Notes: a model not told the origin generated them from the letters alone. A DNA stretch of 64,000 nucleotides from an uncultured Kiritimatiellota bacterium (GCA_934667425.1 CAKULV010000003.1:42553-106552), one strand, 5' to 3'. Numbered from the stretch's first letter, positions 18,146-26,045 are shown. Program-made: numbers and translations.

Positions 18146-19588
18146 TCATACATTCATTGCGGACTTGTCCGCCTTCACGTCGGATGCCTTCAGCCCCATC
18201 CTCTCGAGGTCTACGCCGCCGATGTCGAACGGTTTCGCCGTCTTCCACGCGCCGCGCGTGAAATCCGGGATGTCAATCGGAGCGCCGCGGTTCTTCGCCG
18301 AGATCTCCGAGAGCGCATAGACCGCGCTCCAGCTCGCCAGGTCGTACACGTCGATGTCGAGCGGCAGTCCGTTCTGGAGGCAATATGCCCAGCGAAGATC
18401 CATCAGGAAGTCCATGCCTCCGTGCCCGCCGACTTTCTCGGCAATGGCGCCTGCGTCGCGCCAAAGCGGATGCCTGTACTTTTCACGCACCGACTCCGTC
18501 CTCTTGGTATCGAAATAGTAGTGTGCGCCCCTGTCGCCGGCCTTCTCCTCCCAGGCGACGTGCAGATATTCACGGTTTGGGGATCGTCCCGGGTAGCTCT
18601 GCATGCACCCCTTTGTCCCGCAGATCATGTTGACGCGGCTGTACGGGCGCGGCAACTTCACGCAGTACTGCGCGACGATCGTCTTGCCCAGAGCCGTGCG
18701 AATCGTCGTCGTGTTGATGTCGCCCGAACGGAACCGGATCCGACGCTGCCAGGAGCCGGCCGGATAGTTCTCCCGTGCCGCGCGTTCGATTCCGAGCGAA
18801 CAGGAATCGATCGACGTCAGATAGTCGAGGCGGTCGCCGCGGTTGATGTTCATGTCAACGCAGATCGGGCCGAGTCCATGCGTCGGGTACTGATTGCCCA
18901 TCCGCTCGGCCGCTCGCTTGATCCGCCAGTTCCCCTCGACCTCAAGCTCCATCATGCGGCAGTCGTGGATATACGCCCCTTCGCCATGCACGATGTCGCC
19001 GAGGATTCCCTGCCTACAGAGGTTGTGGGCCAGGAGTTCGTACTCGCCGTAGCAGCAATTCTCCAGCATCATGCAGTGGCGTCGCGTCTCCTCTGCCGTC
19101 TCGACGAGCTCCCAGCCTTCATCAACCGTGTTGCAGCCGATGACCTCCACGAGGACGTGCTTGCCTGCCTTCATCCCATAGATGGCCATGGGGGTGTGCC
19201 AATCGATGGGAGTGGCGACGTAGAGGACGTCCACATCGGGCGAGTCGGAGAGCCGGCGCCAGACATCGTCGCCGATGAACTCCTGCGCCCTCGGCTTCTT
19301 TGCGTCCGACAGTGCCTTCTGGGCCTGTTCGACGCAGTCCCGCTTGAGATCGCACAGCGCCGTCACCCGGCAGCCCGGGAACATCGCCACGCGGCTGACG
19401 GCCGCGCGACCGCGTGGCCCGAGTCCGATGAAGCCGACGCGCACCGTCTCCATCGGCGGTGCGCGGAAGTTCGCCATCGGCGCGCCTCCCGCACGTCCGA
19501 TGCGCAGTTTGCCGCCCATGCAGCCGGCGGCAACCGCCGTCGCTCCAAGCCAGGCCGTTCCCTTCAGGAAATCACGCCTACTGTCCAT
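18146..19588 (-). CDS. GH109-like Gfo/Idh/MocA oxidoreductase, Tat-exported lipoprotein
   Basis: 480 residues, start 19588 after AGGAAGG. The N-terminus has a twin-arginine signal (SRRDFLKG) and a lipobox-like AAGC. An NAD-binding Rossmann fold follows (VGFIGLGPRG). Features typical of GH109 NAD-dependent alpha-N-acetylgalactosaminidases are LENCCYGEYELL, EGAYIHDCR, YPTHGLGPICVDMNINRGDR and GGHGGMDF. GH109 enzymes remove GalNAc by an oxidation/elimination cycle. Specificity is inferred from the family. Spacing to both neighbours is 17-23 bases, so this is the middle gene of a three-gene operon. Confidence 0.82.
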   Translation of the reverse strand: MDSRRDFLKGTAWLGATAVAAGCMGGKLRIGRAGGAPMANFRAPPMETVRVGFIGLGPRGRAAVSRVAMFPGCRVTALCDLKRDCVEQAQKALSDAKKPRAQEFIGDDVWRRLSDSPDVDVLYVATPIDWHTPMAIYGMKAGKHVLVEVIGCNTVDEGWELVETAEETRRHCMMLENCCYGEYELLAHNLCRQGILGDIVHGEGAYIHDCRMMELEVEGNWRIKRAAERMGNQYPTHGLGPICVDMNINRGDRLDYLTSIDSCSLGIERAARENYPAGSWQRRIRFRSGDINTTTIRTALGKTIVAQYCVKLPRPYSRVNMICGTKGCMQSYPGRSPNREYLHVAWEEKAGDRGAHYYFDTKRTESVREKYRHPLWRDAGAIAEKVGGHGGMDFLMDLRWAYCLQNGLPLDIDVYDLASWSAVYALSEISAKNRGAPIDIPDFTRGAWKTAKPFDIGGVDLERMGLKASDVKADKSAMNV

Positions 19589-19605
19589 AGCCTTCCCTTC
19601 CTTTC

Positions 19606-22311
19606 TCACTTGACGACGATGCGCAGGCCGACGGGTTCACCGCTGAACTCCAGGATTTCCGCCGAACCTTCTCCCGTGAACGAGATCTCCAGGCGGGACA
19701 CGCTTCCCGCCTCCGCCTCAAACGAATAGAGTCCGCCCCGGGGAGCCAGCGGTACGCCATTCAGGCGAACGGCCAGCGTTCCCCCTCCGTTGATGTCCGC
19801 CGCAAACGACTGCATGCCCGCCCGCGGCGCCACCCAGTCGACAGTCAGGGACTCGCCGCTCCCCAGCGCGACGCCATGCGCACCCTCCACGACTGCGGAC
19901 GATGCCGCGACAACCCTCCCTCGCCTGCCGACAAGGCGGTCCGCGTAAGTCGGTCTCCAGTCGTATTCGCCCGCCCCGATGTCAAGCGCCCCATTGTAGA
20001 CGCGCTGACCGCCGCAGGCATCCAGGCCTGTCTTGAACCTCTGCCACTGCGCGGGGAAGAACGCGTCATAGGCATCACGCCAGCCCTTGTCCACAACCAC
20101 CGAGTTCTCGGCCGTCAGCGGACGGTAGGCCGCGTCATGCGAATCGGCTTCCGGCTGATCGACCTTGCAATGCGAATCCCGATATTCCGGCGGCAGGGAC
20201 GTGTCGGCGCGGAATACGCAGTTCGAATAGCGCCGCATGGGCCCGAATCCGTCGTAAAGGATCGTGTTGACCGTCTGGCCGCCGTCTTGTATCCCGAGGA
20301 TCATGCCCGAGTTCGGCCGGTCCGGATCGCGGTAGACCGAACAATTCAGGACGAGGGCCGACGTATAGAGGGTTTCGCCATCGGCCACGCAATCGACATA
20401 TTCCCCGGTGAACCCGCCCGTGCCGTAAGACCAGGATGCGGCCTGGTTGTCCTTGATCAGGCAGCGAATGCAGGTCGATCTGTAGACGCCGCCCCCACGC
20501 ACCGCCGTATTGTTCGTGATTACACAATCGACAATGGCCGAGTTCCCCTGTGAATCGGCGGACACTCCTCCGCCGCAGTTGCCGTTGTCGCTCGACATGT
20601 AGGCCGCGCCGCCACGGATCGTGAAGCCCTGAATGTAGGCGCCGTCTTCCAGGAATACGCACCGCACCGCGTCCGATCCCCAGCCGCCCGCATCGGCCGA
20701 CCGGTGCCCGACTATGGCCGTGGCGTCCGGCCCACCGTCCGCAACAAGCCCAACGCCGGCCTTGACCACGACACGGTTCGTCGTGCCTCCGCGAACATCC
20801 ATCAGACCCTGGCGGTCGCCATAAATTCCCGGCGCAACATGCACGATGCCGCCGGAAGACACCACGCCCATGGCCTTTTTGATTGTGCCGAATGGACTTC
20901 CCTTCCTGAAGCCGACGTTGGCGTCGTCGGATCCGTCATCGTCAACATACCACTCGTCCTTTGCATAGGCGACGGAAATGCCATAGTCCTGCGCACGGCC
21001 CTCAACCGTTCTGGTGTAGACGAAGTCGTCGTCGACGTCCGCGAACTCAAAAGTTTCGCCGGCGAATGTCAGCGACTTCACGACCGCATCCTTCGAAGGG
21101 AAGGTTCGCGCAAACGAAACGACATTCGAGCCTCCGGTCGTGTCCACCGAGACGGACAGGCCGGCCGGCGGCGTCCGCACCCAATCGTATTCGACCGCAC
21201 CGATGTCCATCTTGCCGCCGAGTATGCGCGCGCCGCCGATGGCATCCTTGCCCTTGTAGTCCGCCAACGCCGGTGGCCAAGTGGCGTCGTAGAAGGAAGT
21301 GTCCGCCACCGCATCGACGAGCGGGCTGCCCTTCAGCGGCATCCCGTCCGGAGCGAAGACGTAATCTGCCGCCGGCCGGTCTACACACCCCGTGTAGACC
21401 GACGAATCTCCGGGCGTGGAGCCGGTCACGTAATGGCAGCCGCTGAACTTGTTTGATCCCCTGTCTGCGCCGGCCGCGATGTAGCTGTTGGAAACCGTGG
21501 ACTTGCGCACGCCGTCGAAGATCGTGCAGTTCAGCGCGCAACCGTAGCCGACATGATCGTACCCCACGTTGTCCTTGAACAAACAGTTGATCTGCGTGCA
21601 GTACATCGTCGCCGCGCACGGTTTGGCGGATGCGTTGTTGAGAACGCGGCAGTTGAGAAGGACGGCCTTGTCCCATGCCGCCGAACCCTCGTGGTAGGCG
21701 GCGCCGCCGCGGTTGGCGGACGCATTGTTGGAGATGACGCAGTCGACCACGTATCCGTCCCCGATGAAAAGGATGCCGCCGCCGCGCGACGACATCGTGT
21801 CCGTTCCGCTGTCATTCCTGCTGCGCACACGGCCTCCGCAGATTGTAAAGCCGATGACCTTTGCCCCGCCGGACAGCGTGAGACAGCGCAGGGCGGAGGG
21901 GCCGTTCCCGTAGTTGTCGAGCTTCGCCTCGCTTGTGTCGGACCGGCCCTCGATGAACGTCTTGTCCGGACCTTCCGTCGCAATCAGCGTCTGCCCATCG
22001 CCAAGATACGCGCGCGCAAAGTAGTTCGTCCAAGCCCCCGACCCTTCGTATGAACCCTTGTCGTAGCGTCCGGGCGCGGCATGGATGGTCGCCCAGCGGT
22101 TGTTTGCCACAGCCAGAACTCCCTGCAACGTCTTGCGCGGGCCGTTCGTCAGACTCGTCTGGGGGTCGATGCCGCCCTTCGTCTCCGCGAGGCCGTTCCA
22201 GGCGTCATTTCCGTTGTCGGCGTCCACATAGTAGTCCTTTGCCGGCGCCACAAGCGACAGGTTTGCGGCAAACAGCGACAGCGCTACGGTTCTCATTGCG
22301 TTCGTTGACAT
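19606..22311 (-). CDS. Exported right-handed beta-helix protein with duplicated module and GLRIVVK tail
   Basis: 901 residues, start 22311 after GAAGGAAGG, signal peptide MRTVALSLFAANLSLVAPA. Two copies of a DUF1565-type parallel beta-helix module are visible, at ~25-370 and ~445-790. Each begins YYVDADNGNDAW- or WYVDDDGSDDAN-like, runs through VAPGIYGD-type and GGGV...NNTA-type coils and ends in a GAxEYDW element. A C-terminal domain follows GGQRVYNGALDIGAGEYDW and ends VGLRIVVK. The same end module and a similar tail occur in the protein at 40653-44684. It is the first gene of the operon with the GH109-like and TIM-barrel proteins. Possibly a polysaccharide-binding or lyase-like surface protein; no catalytic residues can be named. 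Confidence 0.78.
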   Translation of the reverse strand: MSTNAMRTVALSLFAANLSLVAPAKDYYVDADNGNDAWNGLAETKGGIDPQTSLTNGPRKTLQGVLAVANNRWATIHAAPGRYDKGSYEGSGAWTNYFARAYLGDGQTLIATEGPDKTFIEGRSDTSEAKLDNYGNGPSALRCLTLSGGAKVIGFTICGGRVRSRNDSGTDTMSSRGGGILFIGDGYVVDCVISNNASANRGGAAYHEGSAAWDKAVLLNCRVLNNASAKPCAATMYCTQINCLFKDNVGYDHVGYGCALNCTIFDGVRKSTVSNSYIAAGADRGSNKFSGCHYVTGSTPGDSSVYTGCVDRPAADYVFAPDGMPLKGSPLVDAVADTSFYDATWPPALADYKGKDAIGGARILGGKMDIGAVEYDWVRTPPAGLSVSVDTTGGSNVVSFARTFPSKDAVVKSLTFAGETFEFADVDDDFVYTRTVEGRAQDYGISVAYAKDEWYVDDDGSDDANVGFRKGSPFGTIKKAMGVVSSGGIVHVAPGIYGDRQGLMDVRGGTTNRVVVKAGVGLVADGGPDATAIVGHRSADAGGWGSDAVRCVFLEDGAYIQGFTIRGGAAYMSSDNGNCGGGVSADSQGNSAIVDCVITNNTAVRGGGVYRSTCIRCLIKDNQAASWSYGTGGFTGEYVDCVADGETLYTSALVLNCSVYRDPDRPNSGMILGIQDGGQTVNTILYDGFGPMRRYSNCVFRADTSLPPEYRDSHCKVDQPEADSHDAAYRPLTAENSVVVDKGWRDAYDAFFPAQWQRFKTGLDACGGQRVYNGALDIGAGEYDWRPTYADRLVGRRGRVVAASSAVVEGAHGVALGSGESLTVDWVAPRAGMQSFAADINGGGTLAVRLNGVPLAPRGGLYSFEAEAGSVSRLEISFTGEGSAEILEFSGEPVGLRIVVK

Positions 22312-22395
22312 GGCTCGACCTTCCTTCGCTTGTTAAATCCCCGATCACGGACAATCCGCCTCGTCGGCAAGTTTCTCGATGAAATTCACGCCGCC

Positions 22396-22404
22396 ATTAT
22401 AGCA
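22396..22404 (-). promoter_or_regulatory. Extended -10 promoter of the minus-strand glycan operon
   Basis: On the minus strand TGCTATAAT lies 84 bases before the start at 22311. No convincing -35 is visible. Binding sites of the XylR-like regulator were not identified. Confidence 0.6.
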
Positions 22405-22507
22405 AAAAGCCGAATCCGCATATTCGTTTTCGTGCAAGAGAAATGTTCGTTTCACCGCAATCAGGGGCATGCGCGGTTTTAGGGTGGAGATCGGGTTTCA
22501 TGGGCGC

Positions 22508-22532
22508 GGGATGGCCGCAGCTTGTCGCGGCC
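22508..22532 (+). repeat. REP-like hairpin
   Basis: Head GGGATG followed by arms GGCCGC and GCGGCC around an 8-base loop AGCTTGTC. It is closely related to the hairpin at 23701-23724 on the other strand. Confidence 0.55.
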
Positions 22533-22556
22533 GAATGTTGGCTGTCTGCCAGTTGT

Positions 22557-22607
22557 CACGACGACGAGGGCGTCGTCGCTACGGACGCAGTAAACTGCGT
22601 CCCTCCC
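22557..22607. repeat. Two adjacent palindromes, one repeated at the 3' end of the window
   Basis: The first palindrome, 22559-22578, has arms CGACGACG and CGTCGTCG with a 4-base loop. Positions 22557-22584 are the exact reverse complement of 63939-63966, a 28-base match. The second, 22583-22602, has 9-base arms GGACGCAGT and ACTGCGTCC and is followed by CCTCC, so it is a minus-strand copy of the GGGAGGG-headed family. Confidence 0.7.
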
Positions 22608-22608
22608 A

Positions 22609-22655
22609 TGCGATGGCACCGGAACGGACTCCCGTGCGATGGCACCGGAACGGAC
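22609..22655 (+). repeat. Tandem duplication, 26-base period
   Basis: A 21-base word beginning TGCGATGGCACCGG occurs at 22609-22629 and again, identically, at 22635-22655. No coding or regulatory meaning is evident. Confidence 0.75.
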
Positions 22656-22666
22656 GCACACTCCCC

Positions 22667-22701
22667 AAACAGAAAGGCCAGCCGACATCCCATCGGCTGG
22701 C
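22667..22701 (-). terminator. Intrinsic terminator downstream of the hsp20 pair
   Basis: Arms 22693-22701 and 22677-22685 form nine perfect base pairs with a 7-base loop. On the minus strand the stem is followed by CTTTCTGTTT. It sits about 52 bases beyond the stop of the second Hsp20 gene. A smaller hairpin (CTTGCC/GGCAAG, 22711-22727) lies in between. Confidence 0.7.
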
Positions 22702-22753
22702 TCTTCCTCTCTTGCCGTTTAGGCAAGATGCGATGCGCTACCATCGCACTCGG

Positions 22754-23089
22754 TTATTGTATCTCGATCTTCTTCGGCTGCAATTCAGGCCGCTTCTTTA
22801 TCGTGACCGTAAGTATTCCGTTTTCGATCTTGGCCGTGAGGGTCGCGAGGTCTGCCCTTTCGGGTATCTCCGCGCTCATGGCGTAGTTCACGTTCTCGAA
22901 TTCGGCCGCGACCTGCTTGAATCCGGCCGGGTTCTGGTGCTTCGCGTGCGTCTTCAGCGTGAGCGTCCTCCCCTCCACATGAAGGTCGGCATCGCCTTTC
23001 CCGACGCCAGGCACCACAAATTTCAGCTCGTACTCCTCCGGACGCTCGGAAAGCGTTGCCGACGGAACCACAAATTTCTCTTCGTTCAT
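22754..23089 (-). CDS. Hsp20/alpha-crystallin small heat shock protein (second copy)
   Basis: 111 residues from 23089, after GGAGAAAG. It is essentially an alpha-crystallin domain without a long N-terminal arm: YELKFVVPGVGKGDADLHVEGRTL-type strands, AEIPERADLATLTAKIENGILTVTIKK, then a short C-terminal extension. These chaperones hold unfolding proteins in an ATP-independent way. It follows another Hsp20 gene by 17 bases, so the two are probably cotranscribed and may form mixed oligomers. Confidence 0.9.
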   Translation of the reverse strand: MNEEKFVVPSATLSERPEEYELKFVVPGVGKGDADLHVEGRTLTLKTHAKHQNPAGFKQVAAEFENVNYAMSAEIPERADLATLTAKIENGILTVTIKKRPELQPKKIEIQ

Positions 23090-23106
23090 TTTCTTTCTCC
23101 TTTCGT

Positions 23107-23520
23107 TTAGCCTTCGATTGCGATATGACGGATGCCGGCCTTCTCTGCCTTCGGAAGTTCGATCCTGAGAATGCCGTTCGTGAATTTCGCGTTGGCCTTC
23201 TCGGCATCGACCCTGAAAGGCAGCGCCAGACGGCGCGACCATGCGGGCTGCGCGACGGTTGGCTTGCCGGTTGCGGCATCGGTCGTCTCTGTCGGCTTGT
23301 CGGCGATGACTACCGCCTGAGGCTCGAGGGACAGCTCGATATCTTTTGCCGTCTTGCCGGGAAGCAGCAGGTCTATGATTGCCGCATCGTCATCGAGGAA
23401 TACGTTGACGGGCGGGAAATGTCCGCAGGCCCTTGCCCTTACATCCTTGAACGCCTGACTGTCTGCGTCGAGAAGGTCGCTCAATATGTTCCATGGATCT
23501 ATGTTCAATAGTGTATTCAT
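23107..23520 (-). CDS. Hsp20/alpha-crystallin small heat shock protein (first copy)
   Basis: 137 residues from 23520, after AAGGAG. It has an N-terminal arm (MNTLLNIDPWNILSDLLDAD), an alpha-crystallin domain (PPVNVFLDDDAAIIDLLLPG, then KANAKFTNGILRIELPKAEK) and a short tail. It is the first gene of the pair and is preceded by a sigma-54-type promoter, unusual control for a small heat shock gene. A CIRCE element (HrcA site) was looked for and not seen. Confidence 0.92.
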   Translation of the reverse strand: MNTLLNIDPWNILSDLLDADSQAFKDVRARACGHFPPVNVFLDDDAAIIDLLLPGKTAKDIELSLEPQAVVIADKPTETTDAATGKPTVAQPAWSRRLALPFRVDAEKANAKFTNGILRIELPKAEKAGIRHIAIEG

Positions 23521-23556
23521 TTGTTTGCTCCTTCTTTTGTTCACACGCCATATATA

Positions 23557-23573
23557 CGCAAATGCCGTGCCAA
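23557..23573 (-). promoter_or_regulatory. Sigma-54 (-24/-12) promoter of the hsp20 operon
   Basis: On the minus strand TTGGCACGGCATTTGCG matches the sigma-54 consensus (TGGCACG-N4-TTGC) with the required GG-N10-GC spacing. It is about 38 bases upstream of the first hsp20 start, leaving room for a transcription start near 23547 and the AAGGAG site. Confidence 0.8.
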
Positions 23574-23613
23574 CCCGATGGGCGGCGCGTAACAGGCATG
23601 GAATGCGCCAGTT

Positions 23614-23631
23614 TGTCACACAGGTGTGACA
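23614..23631. promoter_or_regulatory. Perfect palindrome, likely enhancer-binding-protein site
   Basis: TGTCACACAGGTGTGACA is a perfect 8-2-8 dyad centred about 75 bases upstream of the predicted sigma-54 start site, the usual place for an activator site. Further half-sites lie beside it: GTGACA at 23636-23641 and GTGTCACA at 23669-23676. The cognate activator is not in the window. Confidence 0.65.
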
Positions 23632-23700
23632 CCCCGTGACATTCTGGATAAGGAGCTGAAATGTCGCTGTGTCACAACGACGAGATATTTGCAAACCTTC

Positions 23701-23784
23701 GGCCGCGACAAGCGCGGCCCTCCCGTATCTTCGCAAAACCGCAAAGACACACCGATTTTCGGGAGGGACGGGCTTGTCCCGTCC
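23701..23784. repeat. Two REP-like hairpins in opposite orientation
   Basis: 23701-23724 (minus orientation) has arms GGCCGCG/CGCGGCC followed by CTCCC. 23761-23784 (plus) has the head GGGAGGG with arms GGACGGG/CCCGTCC. The arms differ in sequence between copies but are self-complementary in each. They lie between the hsp20 promoter and the bioB stop. Confidence 0.65.
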
Positions 23785-23817
23785 GCAACCGCGAATGTTT
23801 TGCAATTACCAGCGTCG

Positions 23818-24753
23818 CTATCTTGCGGCGCTTACCGTATATCCGGCGCGGATTGCAAGTTCGCGGTCGTCGTCAAAGTCGGCGCCTGGCGTTGTGAGGA
23901 GCGGACCGGCTATGCCGGCGGACATCCCTACGTGGATGCACTTTGCGGCAGTCTCGTCGTCCATGTCACGTCTGCCGCCCGCAAAGCGCAGCGGAATCGA
24001 GGGGTTCACGAGCCGCAGGAGCGCGACGGAATCGATTATTCGGTCGGCGTCGAGGATTTTGCGGTTGCCGAGCGGGGTGCCTTTTATCGGGTGCAGTACA
24101 TTCACCGGGATGCAGTCGGGCGCAATTTCCTTCAGGGCGAAGGCGAACTCCACCAGCTGCCCGTCGGTCTCCCCCATGCCGATTATGCCGCCGCAGCACA
24201 CCTGGAAGCCAAGACGCCTTGCGGCCTGCAGCGTCTTTACCTTGTCGGCGGTGGTGTGCGTGGTGCAGAGCGTCCTGAACAGCGACGGCGCCGCCTCTAT
24301 GTTGCAGTGTATGCGGTCGAGTCCGGCGGCCTTCAGCCGGGCGAGGTCGTCCTCCGAGAGAAGTCCGAGGGATGCGCACAGTCCTATCTTTGTGGTTTTG
24401 CGCATTTCCATCAATGCGGCGCACACGCGGTCGATGTCGTTTGCGGAAAGGCGTTTCCCCGATGTGACAATGCCGATGCGGTCTGCCCCATTTGCCTCCG
24501 CCTCTTTTGCGGCGTTTACGCACGCGTCCGTTCCCACCCATCCGTATGTTTCGCACCCGGTGTTCCAATGCCTTGACTGTGCGCACCATTTGCAGTCTTC
24601 CGTGCAGCAGCCGCTTTTCGCGTTTATGATCGAGCAGAAGTCAAACCGCTTCTCGATGCATTTCTCCGTGACGTCATGCGCCCGCTTCCGCAGTTCGTTG
24701 CGCCGCTCGGGCTTGAGCAGTGACAGAGCTTCGTCTTTGTCGATTCCGTTCAT
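23818..24753 (-). CDS. bioB: Biotin synthase-like radical SAM enzyme
   Basis: 311 residues. BioB inserts sulfur into dethiobiotin using S-adenosylmethionine and a sacrificial Fe-S cluster. The radical SAM CX3CX2C motif is CTEDCKWC (Cys50, 54, 57), preceded by the family's SIINAKSG. Other family features are VTSGKRL, LCASLGLL, CCGGIIGMGET, VNVLHPIKGTPL and LRFAGGRRDM. The chain is somewhat shorter than the E. coli enzyme at the C-terminus. It starts 13 bases after the larE stop, so the two are probably one transcript. No other bio genes are nearby. Confidence 0.88.
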   Translation of the reverse strand: MNGIDKDEALSLLKPERRNELRKRAHDVTEKCIEKRFDFCSIINAKSGCCTEDCKWCAQSRHWNTGCETYGWVGTDACVNAAKEAEANGADRIGIVTSGKRLSANDIDRVCAALMEMRKTTKIGLCASLGLLSEDDLARLKAAGLDRIHCNIEAAPSLFRTLCTTHTTADKVKTLQAARRLGFQVCCGGIIGMGETDGQLVEFAFALKEIAPDCIPVNVLHPIKGTPLGNRKILDADRIIDSVALLRLVNPSIPLRFAGGRRDMDDETAAKCIHVGMSAGIAGPLLTTPGADFDDDRELAIRAGYTVSAAR

Positions 24754-24766
24754 GGGTCTTGATCCT

Positions 24767-25639
24767 TCATTTGCCGATGGTTCCGTCTACCGCCGCTTCG
24801 CGCTCTGCACCGGTAAGCGATTCGTTCATGCTTCCGGTGCGGTAGCCGGTGAGATCAAGCGAGACTTGCCTGAAGCCGATGTCCTTCAGTGCGGACGAGA
24901 CGTCCGATGCGCGGCTGGCAATGCGCGGTATGTCTGTTGGCGGCACTTCGATCCGGGCAAGGTCGCCATGCGCCCTCACGCGCAGTTGGGTAAGGCCCAG
25001 CCCGGAATCCAACAGCCACTGTTCCGCCCTTTCGATTCGGTCGAGGGCTTCTGCTGTGATGCGCTCTCCGTAGGGTATCCGCGATGCGAGGCAGGCGAAC
25101 GACGGCTTGCTCCAGGTCGGAAGCCCCATCGATTTGGATAGGATGCGTATGTCGGACTTCGTGAGGCCGGCCTCGTGGAGTGGACTGACCACGCCCAATT
25201 CCCTTACGGCACGTCGGCCAGGACGGAAATCGCCATCGTCGTCGCGATTCGATCCCTCAAGCACGGCGGCATATCCGGCTTCATTCGCCAAGCTTACGAG
25301 CTTTGAGAAGATCGCCTTTTTACAGTGGTAGCACCTGTCCGGGGCGTTCTCGACAAATGACGGCAGGGAAAGCTCGTCGGAATCCACGATGATGTGCCTT
25401 ATGCCATGGGCCTTGCAGAAGTCAATCGATTCCTCGAACTCGCGATGCGGAAATGTGCGGGAGCGTATTGTCGCGGCAATCGCCTTATCCCCCAAGGTTT
25501 CATGGGTCGCGTACAGGAGGAGCGTGGAGTCCACGCCTGCTGAAAACGCCACAATCGCGCTGCCGAGGCCACGAAGACGCTCACGGAGCCAATTGAGCTT
25601 CATGGCGATGTGGGCGGGCATTTGCTTGGAGTTTTCCAT
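24767..25639 (-). CDS. larE: LarE-family ATP-dependent sacrificial sulfur transferase
   Basis: About 290 residues from 25639. A TTG at 25672 would lie almost at the transcription start, so the later ATG is preferred, although its ribosome binding site is weak. It is a PP-loop ATPase (AFSAGVDSTLLLY). LarE supplies sulfur for the nickel-pincer cofactor. Three cysteines, Cys103 and Cys106 (DRCYHCKKAIF) and Cys183 (FACLASRIPYG), match the arrangement of LarE enzymes that bind a [4Fe-4S] cluster rather than using one sacrificial Cys. larB, larC and larA are absent from the window, and the immediate partner is bioB. Confidence 0.82.
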   Translation of the reverse strand: MENSKQMPAHIAMKLNWLRERLRGLGSAIVAFSAGVDSTLLLYATHETLGDKAIAATIRSRTFPHREFEESIDFCKAHGIRHIIVDSDELSLPSFVENAPDRCYHCKKAIFSKLVSLANEAGYAAVLEGSNRDDDGDFRPGRRAVRELGVVSPLHEAGLTKSDIRILSKSMGLPTWSKPSFACLASRIPYGERITAEALDRIERAEQWLLDSGLGLTQLRVRAHGDLARIEVPPTDIPRIASRASDVSSALKDIGFRQVSLDLTGYRTGSMNESLTGAEREAAVDGTIGK

Positions 25640-25682
25640 CTTTGCACAGTCGTTGGTGCGCTTTCGGCGCAAAACGGCGCGA

Positions 25683-25691
25683 ATTATAGCA
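25683..25691 (-). promoter_or_regulatory. Extended -10 promoter of larE-bioB
   Basis: On the minus strand TGCTATAAT lies 43 bases before the ATG at 25639. No good -35 is visible. Confidence 0.6.
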
Positions 25692-25700
25692 TATTCAAAG

Positions 25701-25762
25701 TTGGTAGTTGGTAGATGGTAGATGGTAGTGGGAATTTGCGATTTGCGATTTGCGATTTACGA
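25701..25762. repeat. Two heptanucleotide tandem arrays
   Basis: 25701-25728 holds four units of (T/A)TGGTAG and 25735-25762 four units of TTT(G/A)CGA. The TTGGTAG unit also forms the array at 63883-63917. Period seven is shared although the units differ. The run 25763-25790 continues with loosely related GGATTT words. Confidence 0.8.
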
Positions 25763-25791
25763 TTGCATTTGGGGATTTAGGGATTTGGTAG

Positions 25792-25943
25792 GGCGATTTC
25801 GATGAAATCGCCGCCACGGGAGGGTCGCGCTCCCGTGTGAAACGACTGCGGACGCAATGGATTGCGTCCCTCCCACGTGGCCAGATGGTCAATTGCGAAC
25901 TGGAAGCGCTACGCGCACGGGAGGGTCGCAGTCCTCTGCGACC
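25792..25943. repeat. Cluster of four intergenic palindromic hairpins
   Basis: In order: 25792-25812, 9-base arms GGCGATTTC/GAAATCGCC; 25815-25837, arms CACGGGAG/CTCCCGTG; 25850-25874, arms GGACGCAAT/ATTGCGTCC followed by CTCCC; 25919-25943, head GGGAGGG with arms GGTCGCAG/CTGCGACC. All are perfect stems. With the heptamer arrays they fill much of the 25640-26203 gap, in which I see no gene. Confidence 0.7.
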
Positions 25944-26017
25944 GAAAATCCCGCTGCGGGCGCATTTCCGAGAAACTGTCGCATCTACGCCATCTCATTT
26001 TTCACGGCCACTTCCCA

Positions 26018-26045
26018 CCCCTCACTTTTTGCAAAAAGTGAGGGG
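26018..26045. repeat. 28-base perfect palindrome
   Basis: Outer CCCCTCAC/GTGAGGGG and an inner T5-GC-A5 core make an uninterrupted 28-base dyad. As RNA it would form a stem with almost no loop. It is followed by CTTTA only, so it is not a typical terminator. Confidence 0.75.
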
